Below, one piece after another: positions 1-8,191 of a stretch of DNA of 64,000 nucleotides. The notes under the pieces were generated by a model. It made no database searches. It was not told where the DNA came from and saw nothing but the letters and a program-made list of their open reading frames with translations. The stretch covers positions 2,790,001-2,854,000 of the forward strand of contig CP012388.1 in NCBI GenBank assembly GCA_001708385.1, read 5' to 3'. The number at the start of each line of letters is the position of its first letter. The stretch's first letter is position 1. The stretch is from Flavobacterium psychrophilum (lineage in GTDB: Bacteria; Bacteroidota; Bacteroidia; Flavobacteriales; Flavobacteriaceae). Position numbers and translations under genes: made by a program.

Positions 1-1127
1 TTAAAGACCCGAAGGAGCGCGAAAAATACCTTGGCAGCTATTATGCTATTTCTGATTATACAGCTATTAACCCTGATCTTGGAACGGAAGCTGATTTTAA
101 GAAACTGGTAAAAACGGCGCATGATAACGGAATATATATTATTCTTGATTGGGTGGCAAATCATACCGGATGGGATCATAAATGGATTACGGAGCATCCG
201 GAATATTACCATAAAAATGCAAAAGGTGAAGTTACCGATCCGCTTAATCCTGAAACAGGAAAAAGCTGGGGATGGACGGACGTGGCGCATTTAGACTACA
301 CAAGTAAAGTGCTATATGAACCTATGAAAAACGAAATGTTATACTGGATAAAAGAGCAGGGTGTAGATGGTTTTAGATGCGACGTTGCCGATAATGTACC
401 AATTGAATTCTGGCAGTACGCCATACCTAAGCTTAAAGAGGTTAAGCCTGTGTTTATGCTTATGGAGTCTGAGAAAGATTACCTGTTTAACGGATTGTTT
501 GATATGGGCTATGGCTGGAAAGCACACCACCTGATGAACGATATTGCCAAAGGCAGGAAGAATGTAAAAGATTGGGATGCCCTTGTTGCGCAGGTTGATA
601 AAGAGTACAAAAAACAGGATATCTGGATGAACTTTACCTCTAACCATGACGAAAACGCATGGAACGGTACCGAATATGAACGCATGGGTAACGGCGCAGA
701 AGCATTTGCAGCGCTTACTTATATTATGCCGGGCATGCCGCTTATTTACACAGGTCAGGAGTATGACCTTAAGCGCCGCCTTAAATTTTTTGAGCAGGAC
801 CCTATCACAAAACAAAAAGGGAAAATGTTTTCTGTGTATGAAAAACTGGGTAAGCTTAAAAACAATAACCCCGCACTAAACGGCGGTAAGAAAGCAGCTG
901 CCTATTCAAGAATAGTAGCCTCTGACGCTGTAAATGTGCTTGCATTTGAGAGGGAAAGTGGAAATGACAAAGTGGTTTATCTTGCTAACCTTAGCGCTAA
1001 ACCTGTAACTTTTAAGGCACCGGTAGAGGGTGAGTATACCAATTACATGAACGATAAAAAAATAACCCTTGCCAAAGGGCAGCAGTTTAGCTTTGCTCCT
1101 TGGGAATATTGGGTACTTGTAAAATAA
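1..1127 (+). CDS. GH13 alpha-amylase family glycoside hydrolase (5' truncated)
   Basis: This is the C-terminal part of a family GH13 alpha-glucan hydrolase, cut by the window edge. The frame is open from base 3. The four GH13 signature regions are visible: DWVANHT (region I), GFRCDVAD with the nucleophile Asp (region II), the acid/base Glu in LMESEKD (region III) and FTSNHDEN (region IV). The barrel is followed by a beta-sandwich C-terminal domain ending in WEYWVLVK. Family members cleave alpha-1,4 bonds of starch or maltodextrin; the exact substrate cannot be read here. The first in-frame ATG in the window (153) lies inside region I and is not the true start. A strong terminator follows. A GH97 alpha-glucosidase about 45 kb away could act on its products, but the two are not co-located. 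Confidence 0.9.
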   Translation, partial: KDPKEREKYLGSYYAISDYTAINPDLGTEADFKKLVKTAHDNGIYIILDWVANHTGWDHKWITEHPEYYHKNAKGEVTDPLNPETGKSWGWTDVAHLDYTSKVLYEPMKNEMLYWIKEQGVDGFRCDVADNVPIEFWQYAIPKLKEVKPVFMLMESEKDYLFNGLFDMGYGWKAHHLMNDIAKGRKNVKDWDALVAQVDKEYKKQDIWMNFTSNHDENAWNGTEYERMGNGAEAFAALTYIMPGMPLIYTGQEYDLKRRLKFFEQDPITKQKGKMFSVYEKLGKLKNNNPALNGGKKAAAYSRIVASDAVNVLAFERESGNDKVVYLANLSAKPVTFKAPVEGEYTNYMNDKKITLAKGQQFSFAPWEYWVLVK

Positions 1128-1150
1128 AAAATATACGCTATTAGAGAAGT

Positions 1151-1183
1151 AAAGCACAGGCTGAAAAGTCTGTGCTTTTTTTG
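1151..1183 (+). terminator. Rho-independent terminator after the GH13 gene
   Basis: A 12-bp stem (1151-1162 with 1167-1178, one G-U pair) is closed by a GAAA tetraloop and runs into a T tract. It lies 24 bases after the GH13 stop. Confidence 0.85.
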
Positions 1184-1299
1184 TCTTAAATTGTAGCTGT
1201 TTTCGAGAATCAGTCATTTTATCTATAAAATTTGAATTTGTGCTAATTTGTGCGATAAGTGGCAAACTCTATTTTATCTTTACCAAAAATCTATTCATT

Positions 1300-1986
1300 A
1301 TGGCGGCAATACTAAAAATTGGCCATCGCGGTGCTAAATCCCATGTGGCAGAAAACACCCTGGCTTCGTTTCAACAAGCGTTAGATATGGGTGTAGACGG
1401 CATTGAGCTCGATGTGCATGTATGTGCAACAGGAGAGCTGGTGGTTATTCATGACTTTACAGTAGACCGTACTACAAACGGCAGCGGCGAAGTACACAAA
1501 ATGACATTGTCTGAACTAAAAAAACTTAGCATAGACGGGCTGTATTCTATACCATTGTTAGATGAGGTTATGGCGTTAGTGAACAGAAAATGCCTGATGA
1601 ATATAGAAATGAAAGGCCGCCATACGGCGAAACCGGTATCTGATTTTATAGATGGCTACGTAAAAAGCCGTGGCTGGAGTTACGACGATTTTGTAGTGTC
1701 GAGTTTTCAGCGTGAGGAGTTGCTTATAATGAGCGATATCAATAAAAATATTCCGCTTGGTATATTAACGCAGGCAAGTGTTACCCAAGCGTGGGAGTGG
1801 GCATCGGAGTTTTCGGCGAAAGCCATACATCCGCACTTTTCGCTGCTGACAGAAAGCAATGTGAAAAAGGCACAGCAGGCTGGCCTAAAGGTGTACACCT
1901 GGACAATTAATGAAACAGAAGATATAGAACGAATAAAATCCTATAATGTAGACGGTATAATATCCGACTATCCAGAGCGACTATGA
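1300..1986 (+). CDS. glycerophosphodiester phosphodiesterase family protein
   Basis: This is a 228-residue GDPD-family enzyme that hydrolyses glycerophosphodiesters to glycerol-3-phosphate and an alcohol. Family motifs are seen at the N-terminus: GHRGAKSHVAENT, then GVDGIELDVH with metal-binding Glu and Asp, then VVIHDFTVDRTTNG with the catalytic His. The end, VDGIISDYPERL, is also typical. I chose the ATG at 1300 over an upstream in-frame ATG at 1240, because the extra 20 residues precede the conserved core and lie in the promoter region. There is no signal peptide, so it is probably cytoplasmic. Its stop overlaps the next gene by 4 bases (ATGA), which points to translational coupling with the flavoprotein. 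The substrate is not known. Confidence 0.88.
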   Translation: MAAILKIGHRGAKSHVAENTLASFQQALDMGVDGIELDVHVCATGELVVIHDFTVDRTTNGSGEVHKMTLSELKKLSIDGLYSIPLLDEVMALVNRKCLMNIEMKGRHTAKPVSDFIDGYVKSRGWSYDDFVVSSFQREELLIMSDINKNIPLGILTQASVTQAWEWASEFSAKAIHPHFSLLTESNVKKAQQAGLKVYTWTINETEDIERIKSYNVDGIISDYPERL

Positions 1987-3200
1987 GTAAAAGTTTTGAT
2001 GTGGTTATTGCAGGCGGTGGCGCTGCGGGATTTTTTACGGCCATAAATATTGCAGAAGCAAACCCAAACCTTAAAATTGCCATTTTAGAGAGAGGCAAGG
2101 AAGTGCTTTCTAAAGTACGTATATCCGGTGGAGGGCGATGCAATGTCACCCATGCATGCTTTATACCGGATGACCTGGTTAAGTTTTACCCAAGAGGTGA
2201 AAAAGAACTTAAAGGCCCGTTTAACAGGTTTTGTTCGGGCGACACTATTGAGTGGTTTGAACGCCATGGTGTGGAATTAAAAATTGAAGAAGACGGGCGT
2301 ATGTTTCCGGTAACGGACAGTTCCCAAACTATAATAGACTGCTTTCTGGACGCATCTAAAAAATTAGGCATACAGATATTAATGGGTGAAAGCATTCAAT
2401 CGCTTTACCATAATGAGAAACACTGGAAGATAGAAACCAACAAAGAAGTGTTTTTTGCTGAAAAACTGGTTATGGCCACAGGCAGTAACCCAAAAATGTG
2501 GGATATGCTTGCCGAAATGGGGCATAAAATTGTATCTCCTGTTCCGTCGTTATTTACATTCAACATAAAAGACCCGCGTATTAAAGATTTGATGGGTGTT
2601 TCGGCAATTGCATCGGTAAAAGTAAAAGGCACAAAGCTGGAAGCCGCAGGACCATTACTTATAACACATTGGGGAATGAGCGGCCCTGCAATTTTACGTG
2701 TGTCAGCATGGGGAGCCAGGGAATTGTTTGATAAAAGCTATCAGTTTGCACTTGAAGTGAACTGGCTTAATGATATAGATGCTGAAGAATGCGAAGGGCA
2801 ACTAAAAGAACTGCGACAGGAGCACGCAAAAAAACTAACAACGAAATTCTCACCGTATGATTTTCCAAACCGTTTATGGCAAAGCCTGGTAAATGCAGCA
2901 GGTATTTTACCCGATACACGTTGGGCAGATCTTACCAAAAACCAGCTTCAGGCGTTGGTACAGCAGCTCACTAATGGAGTTTTTCAGGTAAACGGTAAAA
3001 GTACATTTAAAGAAGAGTTTGTTACTGCCGGCGGCGTTGACCTGAAAGAAGTAAACTTTAAAACAATGGAAAGCAAATTGCTTCCCAATATGTATTTTAC
3101 AGGCGAAGTGTTGAATATTGACGCTATAACAGGCGGATTCAACTTTCAGAATGCGTGGACAGGTGGCTTTATCGCTGCGCGTAGCATTGCTGAATTATAA
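1983..3200 (+). CDS. NAD(P)/FAD-dependent oxidoreductase, BaiN/HI0933 (YhiN) family
   Basis: This 405-residue flavoprotein has an N-terminal FAD-binding Rossmann motif (VVIAGGGAAGFFTA, residues about 6-19), the family stretch KVRISGGGRCNVTH, MATGSNPKMWD in the middle, and the C-terminal FAD block TGEVLNIDAITGGFNFQNAW. Length and architecture match the HI0933/BaiN/RdsA family. Most members have no assigned reaction; BaiN of gut clostridia reduces bile-acid enones. I do not claim that activity here. It starts inside the stop of the phosphodiesterase gene and is probably in the same operon. No membrane segment is seen. Confidence 0.88.
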   Translation: MSKSFDVVIAGGGAAGFFTAINIAEANPNLKIAILERGKEVLSKVRISGGGRCNVTHACFIPDDLVKFYPRGEKELKGPFNRFCSGDTIEWFERHGVELKIEEDGRMFPVTDSSQTIIDCFLDASKKLGIQILMGESIQSLYHNEKHWKIETNKEVFFAEKLVMATGSNPKMWDMLAEMGHKIVSPVPSLFTFNIKDPRIKDLMGVSAIASVKVKGTKLEAAGPLLITHWGMSGPAILRVSAWGARELFDKSYQFALEVNWLNDIDAEECEGQLKELRQEHAKKLTTKFSPYDFPNRLWQSLVNAAGILPDTRWADLTKNQLQALVQQLTNGVFQVNGKSTFKEEFVTAGGVDLKEVNFKTMESKLLPNMYFTGEVLNIDAITGGFNFQNAWTGGFIAARSIAEL

Positions 3201-3317
3201 CTTTTATTTCTAATGAAGTGTATATTTTGCTGGCAATGTAGGCTTTATGTGAAAAATAATTGATTTTTTAACGCAACCGTTTGAGAAAACTGGTATCTTA
3301 TTAAAAAATCAATCACC

Positions 3318-3905
3318 ATGAAAAACAAAATTTTACTAATGGGGCTTGGCCTGTTGCTTGTGGCCTGCTCTGACGAAACAACAGCTCCTGTTGAAAAAGT
3401 TAAAGAAAACAAAGTATTAATGCTTAAAGTAGATTTGCTTACTTCTGCCTTTGAAGGGGGTAAGGAACTTACTTTTGATGAAGCTTCTGCATTTACTATT
3501 GGGGTAGATTATGAGTCGCCTGGAGATTTTGGCGGTATTAAGCTAAAATACCAGGAACTTAATGCACCGCTTTTTGAAGGTACCATACACTGGATGGGGC
3601 GCGGCGAAATGTCGTATCCCGAAATTGATACACCGCAATCTTTTGCTACTGTTGACAGCGCTGTAGCATTGCCCGGCGAATCGATGCTTGAGGTTGTGCG
3701 GTATCTTGATCCTGCGATGCCTCTGAATGAATGGCCTTATCTTCCGGAGTATGCAACTTTATGGGATGCAGTAGACAATCTTAAGCTTGTGAAAGACTAC
3801 AGGGCAGCAAACCCAAATTCTAAAGTTAACTTTTTTCTTTACACACCCAGTGTAGGGGTGGGTAATCCTGAACATTGGGACTGGTTTATTATCCTGAAAA
3901 ATTAA
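3318..3905 (+). CDS. hypothetical lipoprotein
   Basis: This 195-residue protein is not recognised. It begins with a hydrophobic signal peptide and a clear lipobox (LLLVACSD; lipidated Cys at about residue 17), so it should be membrane-anchored. The mature part is acidic and rich in aromatic residues, with motifs such as IHWMGRGEMSYPEID and EHWDWFIIL. It has no repeats and no sorting domain. It stands alone, about 120 bases after the flavoprotein gene and just before a terminator shared with the convergent TspO gene. Confidence 0.75.
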   Translation: MKNKILLMGLGLLLVACSDETTAPVEKVKENKVLMLKVDLLTSAFEGGKELTFDEASAFTIGVDYESPGDFGGIKLKYQELNAPLFEGTIHWMGRGEMSYPEIDTPQSFATVDSAVALPGESMLEVVRYLDPAMPLNEWPYLPEYATLWDAVDNLKLVKDYRAANPNSKVNFFLYTPSVGVGNPEHWDWFIILKN

Positions 3906-3910
3906 TTTAA

Positions 3911-3934
3911 AGCCTCATGTATGAGGCTTTTTTT
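3911..3934. terminator. terminator between the lipoprotein and tspO genes
   Basis: Hairpin AGCCTCAT-GT-ATGAGGCT followed by seven T on the plus strand. It lies between convergent genes; the minus-strand side has a weaker T run. Confidence 0.75.
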
Positions 3935-3963
3935 ATGACTTTAGATAATCAAATAACTAAAAT

Positions 3964-4455
3964 TTACCTGTTAAGCCACCATATTGAGGCATTAAGTACC
4001 AAGGCAAAAGTTACCCAGAGTATGTAGGGTATAAAGAGATATCCGGCAATTTTATTGACTTTATTAAACTGTACAAAGGTTTCATAGATCATCAGCCAAA
4101 GCAGCACAATTTCAATTAATGCCAGCATTGGGTTATGCAATCCGAAGAATATAAACGACCATAAGGCATTTAATGCCAGTTGTATTGCAAAAAAGGTTAG
4201 TGCCTTTCTTACTGTTTCTCTTTGCGTTTCCATTTTGTCCCACACCAGTCCGGCTGCAATTGCCATCATTACGTAAAGAGTAGTCCATACGGGAGCAAAT
4301 ATCCAGTTCGGCGGATTGAATGAGGGTTTGTTTATGGTGGGATACCAAGTAGTTACACTTTCTTGTGTTACAAGACCGGAAACGGTGCCAACAATAACAC
4401 AGGTAACTATCATTACCAGAATTTTAAACGTACGGGATAAGGGTTTTTGTTCCAT
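3964..4455 (-). CDS. TspO/MBR family membrane protein
   Basis: This 163-residue TspO/MBR (tryptophan-rich sensory protein) homologue is a five-helix membrane protein. The hallmark stretch WYPTINKPSFNPPNW, followed by PVWTTLYVMMAIAAG, is present, as is the conserved ALNALWSFIFFGLHNP segment. Family members bind porphyrins, and in some bacteria they affect tetrapyrrole or photo-oxidative stress responses. Its role in a flavobacterium is inferred only. A TACCTTTG match to the Bacteroidetes -7 element lies only 5 bases upstream of this ATG (4460-4467), so either the transcript has almost no leader or the match is chance. Confidence 0.93.
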   Translation of the reverse strand: MEQKPLSRTFKILVMIVTCVIVGTVSGLVTQESVTTWYPTINKPSFNPPNWIFAPVWTTLYVMMAIAAGLVWDKMETQRETVRKALTFFAIQLALNALWSFIFFGLHNPMLALIEIVLLWLMIYETFVQFNKVNKIAGYLFIPYILWVTFALVLNASIWWLNR

Positions 4456-4561
4456 GCTTCAAAGGTACTGTTTAGCCATGAATTTAGATAATAGTCAATG
4501 GCTGGGTTGCAAAAATAAAAGTAGTACGAAATAGTAAATTTCAGGTCTAAAAAAATCCTAA

Positions 4562-4590
4562 TTGTTGCTTCGGCAAAACATTTATCTTTG
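4562..4590 (+). promoter_or_regulatory. Bacteroidetes-type promoter of mvaD
   Basis: TTG (4562-4564), 18 bases, then TATCTTTG (4583-4590), a full match to the TAnnTTTG -7 consensus. The mvaD ATG follows 17 bases later. Confidence 0.7.
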
Positions 4591-4607
4591 TATTAAAATA
4601 AAACACC

Positions 4608-5687
4608 ATGCCAGATAAGGCTTTTATTCCATCGCCATATACCAATACAATAGAAAACGGAAGCTTTGAGTGGAGCGCGCCAAGCAATATCGCCCTTGTA
4701 AAATACTGGGGAAAAACCGGGCAGCAGATTCCCGCTAACCCATCTATAAGCTTAACGCTCAATAATTGTAAAACCATAACAAAGCTTACTTTTGAAAAGA
4801 AAGCAGATACTTCTGCATTTTCGTTCGACCTGCTTTTTGAAGGTCAGCCAAAGGAAAGCTTTCGTCCGAAAATTGAAAAATTCTTTGAAAGGGTAGAAAT
4901 TTATCTGCCATTTTTAAAAGAATATCATTTTACTGTAGATACGCAAAATACATTCCCACATAGTTCGGGTATTGCTTCTTCGGCGTCGGGTATGGCAGCA
5001 CTGGCAGTAAACCTGATGAGTCTTGAAAAAGAACTGAACCCTGCTATGACCGAAGATTATTTTAATCAAAAAGCATCGTTCTTAGCACGATTAGGGTCGG
5101 GTAGTGCGTGCCGAAGCGTTAAAGGAAATGTGGTTATTTGGGGCGAACATGCCGAAACAGCAGGAAGTTCTAATCTTTATGGTGTTGAATTTACCGGTTT
5201 CAATGAGGTGTTTTCGAACTATCAGGATACCATTTTGTTAGTAGATAAAGGCGAGAAGCAGGTGAGCAGCACAGTAGGACACGACCTGATGCACGGGCAT
5301 CCGTTTGCGCAGCAGCGATTTGCACAGGCGCATGTAAACCTTTATAAAATGAAAGAAGCGTTAACCATCGGTGACCTCGATGCGTTTATACAGATTACCG
5401 AGAGCGAGGCCTTAACGCTACATGCCATGATGATGACCTCTATGCCGTATTTCATATTGATGAAGCCTAACACGCTAGAAATCATTAATAAAATTTGGGC
5501 ATTTAGGGAAGCGACTAAAATTCCGGTTTGTTTTACTCTTGATGCTGGGGCGAATGTACACGTGCTATATCCCGAAAACGTTAGTAAAGAAGTTTTAGAT
5601 TTTATTAAGAATGAATTAGTTGGCTATTGCCAAAACAGTCAGTACATTTGCGACGAAATTGGTACAGGTGCGCTAAGGATTAATTAG
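4608..5687 (+). CDS. mvaD: diphosphomevalonate decarboxylase
   Basis: This 359-residue GHMP-family enzyme catalyses ATP-dependent decarboxylation of mevalonate diphosphate to isopentenyl diphosphate, the last step of the mevalonate pathway. Signatures are the N-terminal SNIALVKYWGK and the ATP-binding loop PHSSGIASSASGMAALA, followed by LARLGSGSACRSV, all characteristic of MvaD. Its own promoter is well formed. Mevalonate kinase follows after 56 bases, with the UbiA prenyltransferase further down, so the cluster makes and uses isoprenoid units. Use of the mevalonate rather than the MEP pathway fits Flavobacteriia. Confidence 0.94.
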   Translation: MPDKAFIPSPYTNTIENGSFEWSAPSNIALVKYWGKTGQQIPANPSISLTLNNCKTITKLTFEKKADTSAFSFDLLFEGQPKESFRPKIEKFFERVEIYLPFLKEYHFTVDTQNTFPHSSGIASSASGMAALAVNLMSLEKELNPAMTEDYFNQKASFLARLGSGSACRSVKGNVVIWGEHAETAGSSNLYGVEFTGFNEVFSNYQDTILLVDKGEKQVSSTVGHDLMHGHPFAQQRFAQAHVNLYKMKEALTIGDLDAFIQITESEALTLHAMMMTSMPYFILMKPNTLEIINKIWAFREATKIPVCFTLDAGANVHVLYPENVSKEVLDFIKNELVGYCQNSQYICDEIGTGALRIN

Positions 5688-5743
5688 GATAACTTTTAAT
5701 AACAATTAACGTTTTTGTCGTACCTTTAATAAAAATATCCTCG

Positions 5744-6682
5744 ATGAAAGGACCATTATTTTACTCAAAAATATTACTCTTCGGAGAGTATGGAATCATT
5801 AAAGATTCTAAAGGACTATCTATTCCCTATAATTTTTACAACGGAGCCCTGAAAAGGGATAACTATACATCTGAAGAGGCGGTTAAATCTAACGGTCATC
5901 TTAAGAAATTTGTTGACTATCTTGAAGACCTTCAGGCAAAACAGCCCGAACTGGTAACTTTTGATATTGCTACACTTAAAGAACATGTAAACGAAGGTAT
6001 GTATTTTGACTCTACCATTCCGCAGGGATATGGTGTAGGCAGCAGCGGTGCGCTTGTTGCAGCAATTTACGACCGTTATGCCAATAACAAAATTACGGTT
6101 CTTGAAAATCTTACACGCGAAAAACTATTGCAGCTTAAAAAGATCTTTGGCCAGATGGAATCTTTCTTTCATGGTAAAAGTTCTGGACTGGATCCGCTTA
6201 ACAGCTACCTTAGTATTCCTATTCTTATAAATTCTCAGGACAATATCGAGGCAACGGGCATACCAATGCAGAGTGCAGACGGTAAAGGTGCTGTGTTTTT
6301 GTTAGATTCTGGTATTGTGGGTGAGACTGCGCCTATGGTTTCTATATTTATGGAAAACCTGAAGGAAAAAGGTTTCCGCGATATGTTTAAAGAAGAATTT
6401 GCAAAATATACAGATGCATGTGTAGATAACTTTTTACATGGCGATATAAAATCGTTATTCTCAAATACCAAAAAACTTTCTAAGGTTGTGCTTAACAACT
6501 TTAAACCAATGATTCCGGAGCAATTCCACGAATTATGGCAAAAAGGTATTGAAACCAACGATTACTATTTAAAGCTTTGCGGATCTGGAGGCGGTGGCTA
6601 TATTCTTGGTTTTACCGAAGATATAGAGAAAGCGAAACAATCGCTGCAGGGGCATAAGCTTGAAGTAGTTTACCAATTTTAA
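5744..6682 (+). CDS. mevalonate kinase-type GHMP kinase
   Basis: This 312-residue GHMP kinase belongs to the short Bacteroidetes mevalonate-kinase group. Seen are KILLFGEYGIIKDSKGLSIP at the N-terminus, the phosphate-binding loop IPQGYGVGSSGALVAAIY, the GKSSGLDPLNSY segment, and the C-terminal GHMP motif LCGSGGGGYILGF. The expected reaction is ATP-dependent phosphorylation of mevalonate; phosphomevalonate kinase activity cannot be excluded from sequence alone. It sits directly after mvaD and is followed 6 bases later by the membrane-protein gene, so the genes are very probably cotranscribed. Confidence 0.87.
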   Translation: MKGPLFYSKILLFGEYGIIKDSKGLSIPYNFYNGALKRDNYTSEEAVKSNGHLKKFVDYLEDLQAKQPELVTFDIATLKEHVNEGMYFDSTIPQGYGVGSSGALVAAIYDRYANNKITVLENLTREKLLQLKKIFGQMESFFHGKSSGLDPLNSYLSIPILINSQDNIEATGIPMQSADGKGAVFLLDSGIVGETAPMVSIFMENLKEKGFRDMFKEEFAKYTDACVDNFLHGDIKSLFSNTKKLSKVVLNNFKPMIPEQFHELWQKGIETNDYYLKLCGSGGGGYILGFTEDIEKAKQSLQGHKLEVVYQF

Positions 6683-6688
6683 GGCGCT

Positions 6689-7240
6689 ATGACCGTTACA
6701 GAGATTTTAAACTTATTGCTAAGGTCAATTTTTATTGGCTTTGGTATCCTGATTCCTTTATTTTCCTTAAAAAAAACTTCCGATCTTCAGACATTAAAAT
6801 TTAAAGACCTTTTTATTCTTACCGCTATACAAATGGTTAGAATTGCAGGGATTATTTATTTTATACTTGGTGCTGTTGCTGTATACCCATTATTCTTTAA
6901 TGCTGGAAGTGCGGCTGCGAGCAGTGTTAAGGTAGATCTTTCAGGCTACGGCATGAATATTATATTTGCGCCGCTTATGACGCTTGTAATCACTCAGTTT
7001 TTCTGGATCAAAAAAGTGTACATGAAAAGAAAGGCATTAATAGTGCTTCCGTTGCTGTTGCTTATAATTCCTTCGTCATTATTTTTGGCTGTTGCACAGT
7101 CTCAGGAGTATTTGCCAGTTTTAAAAACAGCATTTAGCTGGCCTGAACTTTTAAAAACTGTTATTAGTATCATTATATTTTTCTTTATAACCTTCACAAT
7201 AATACTACTTGGTGGTAAGTTAAAAGAGAATAAGCAATAA
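6689..7240 (+). CDS. unknown five-helix membrane protein in the isoprenoid operon
   Basis: I do not recognise this 183-residue protein. It has five clear hydrophobic segments (about residues 8-26, 43-70, 88-105, 116-135 and 152-175) joined by short basic loops such as KKVYMKRK. No catalytic motif, signal peptide or repeat is visible. It is packed tightly between mevalonate kinase (6-base gap upstream) and the UbiA-family prenyltransferase (2-base gap downstream), so it is translated with them. A role in membrane isoprenoid or prenyl-lipid handling, or as a partner of the prenyltransferase, is suggested by context only. Confidence 0.8.
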   Translation: MTVTEILNLLLRSIFIGFGILIPLFSLKKTSDLQTLKFKDLFILTAIQMVRIAGIIYFILGAVAVYPLFFNAGSAAASSVKVDLSGYGMNIIFAPLMTLVITQFFWIKKVYMKRKALIVLPLLLLIIPSSLFLAVAQSQEYLPVLKTAFSWPELLKTVISIIIFFFITFTIILLGGKLKENKQ

Positions 7241-7242
7241 TT

Positions 7243-8163
7243 ATGGCAGGTAGGAAAACAAGATTGGTTCTGATGAAGATACTCAGCCTGTTTTCTGTGG
7301 TGCGTGGCTACAATATTCCTGTTATAGCCCTGGCGCAATATCTTTCAGCGATATTTATCCTGGCTCCTGAGAAAAGGGCGCTCGATGTAGTATTCGACCT
7401 GAACCTGTTTTATATAGTACTGGCTTCTTCGCTAACTATAGCTTCCGGATATATTATCAATAATTTTTACGACGCGCAAAAGGACCTTATCAATCGTCCC
7501 AAAAAATCGATGCTCGATAGGTTGGTTAGCCAGCAGACTAAACTTCATGTGTACTTTGCATTGAATATTTTGGTTACGCTATTGGCTTTTATGGTGTCGT
7601 GGCGTGCGGTGTTCTTCTTTTCGGGCTATATTTTCTTAATATGGTTCTATTCGCATAAGCTAAAAAAATACCCGCTGATAGGTAACCTTACTGCTGCTTT
7701 TCTGGCGGTATTGCCCTTTTTTGGTATTCTTATGTATTTCAAGAATTTTTACCAGGTGATATTTGCGCATGCAACTTTTCTTTACCTGCTTATCCTTACG
7801 CGTGAATTGATAAAAGACCTCGAGAATATTAAAGGCGATTTTGTCGCCGATTACCGCACCATACCGGTAATGTTTGGCGAAAAAATGTCGAAGATAATTA
7901 TCACTATACTTATCTTTCTTACCATTATACCTGTGTATTTACTAATAGATGTGTATGATGTTGGGTACATGGATATGTATTTTTATGCCGGCATGATCGT
8001 TATTATATGGTTTCTTATGCTACTGTGGAAAGCAGAGAGTCAAAAGGAATATCTGCAGCTTCACAACATACTAAAATTCCTTATTGTTGCGGGTGTATTC
8101 TGCATTGTACTTATAGACCCTTCAGTTTTAGTGCATGGCAGGAAACTTTTGTCTGTTATTTAA
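7243..8163 (+). CDS. UbiA-family prenyltransferase (GGGP geranylgeranyltransferase-like)
   Basis: This 306-residue polytopic membrane enzyme has both Asp-rich UbiA motifs: NNFYDAQKDLINRPKK (D77, D81) and RELIKDLENIKGDFVADY. These bind the Mg-prenyl diphosphate. The second motif and the overall length resemble the Bacteroidetes group annotated as geranylgeranylglycerol-phosphate geranylgeranyltransferase, an archaeal-type ether-lipid enzyme. Whether the acceptor here is a glycerol lipid, a quinone precursor or something else cannot be read from sequence. Placement directly after mevalonate genes fits a consumer of polyprenyl diphosphate. About nine transmembrane segments are expected. Confidence 0.87.
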   Translation: MAGRKTRLVLMKILSLFSVVRGYNIPVIALAQYLSAIFILAPEKRALDVVFDLNLFYIVLASSLTIASGYIINNFYDAQKDLINRPKKSMLDRLVSQQTKLHVYFALNILVTLLAFMVSWRAVFFFSGYIFLIWFYSHKLKKYPLIGNLTAAFLAVLPFFGILMYFKNFYQVIFAHATFLYLLILTRELIKDLENIKGDFVADYRTIPVMFGEKMSKIIITILIFLTIIPVYLLIDVYDVGYMDMYFYAGMIVIIWFLMLLWKAESQKEYLQLHNILKFLIVAGVFCIVLIDPSVLVHGRKLLSVI

Positions 8164-8191
8164 GCTATCTTTGCAAAAATATTTTTGACAA

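Noticed and set aside
339..815. Minus-strand ORF of 158 codons antisense to the GH13 gene
   Set aside because: It shadows the conserved GH13 barrel and has no family resemblance or start context.
1240..1299. Upstream start for the glycerophosphodiesterase
   Set aside because: The added 20 residues lie in the leader and do not belong to the family core.
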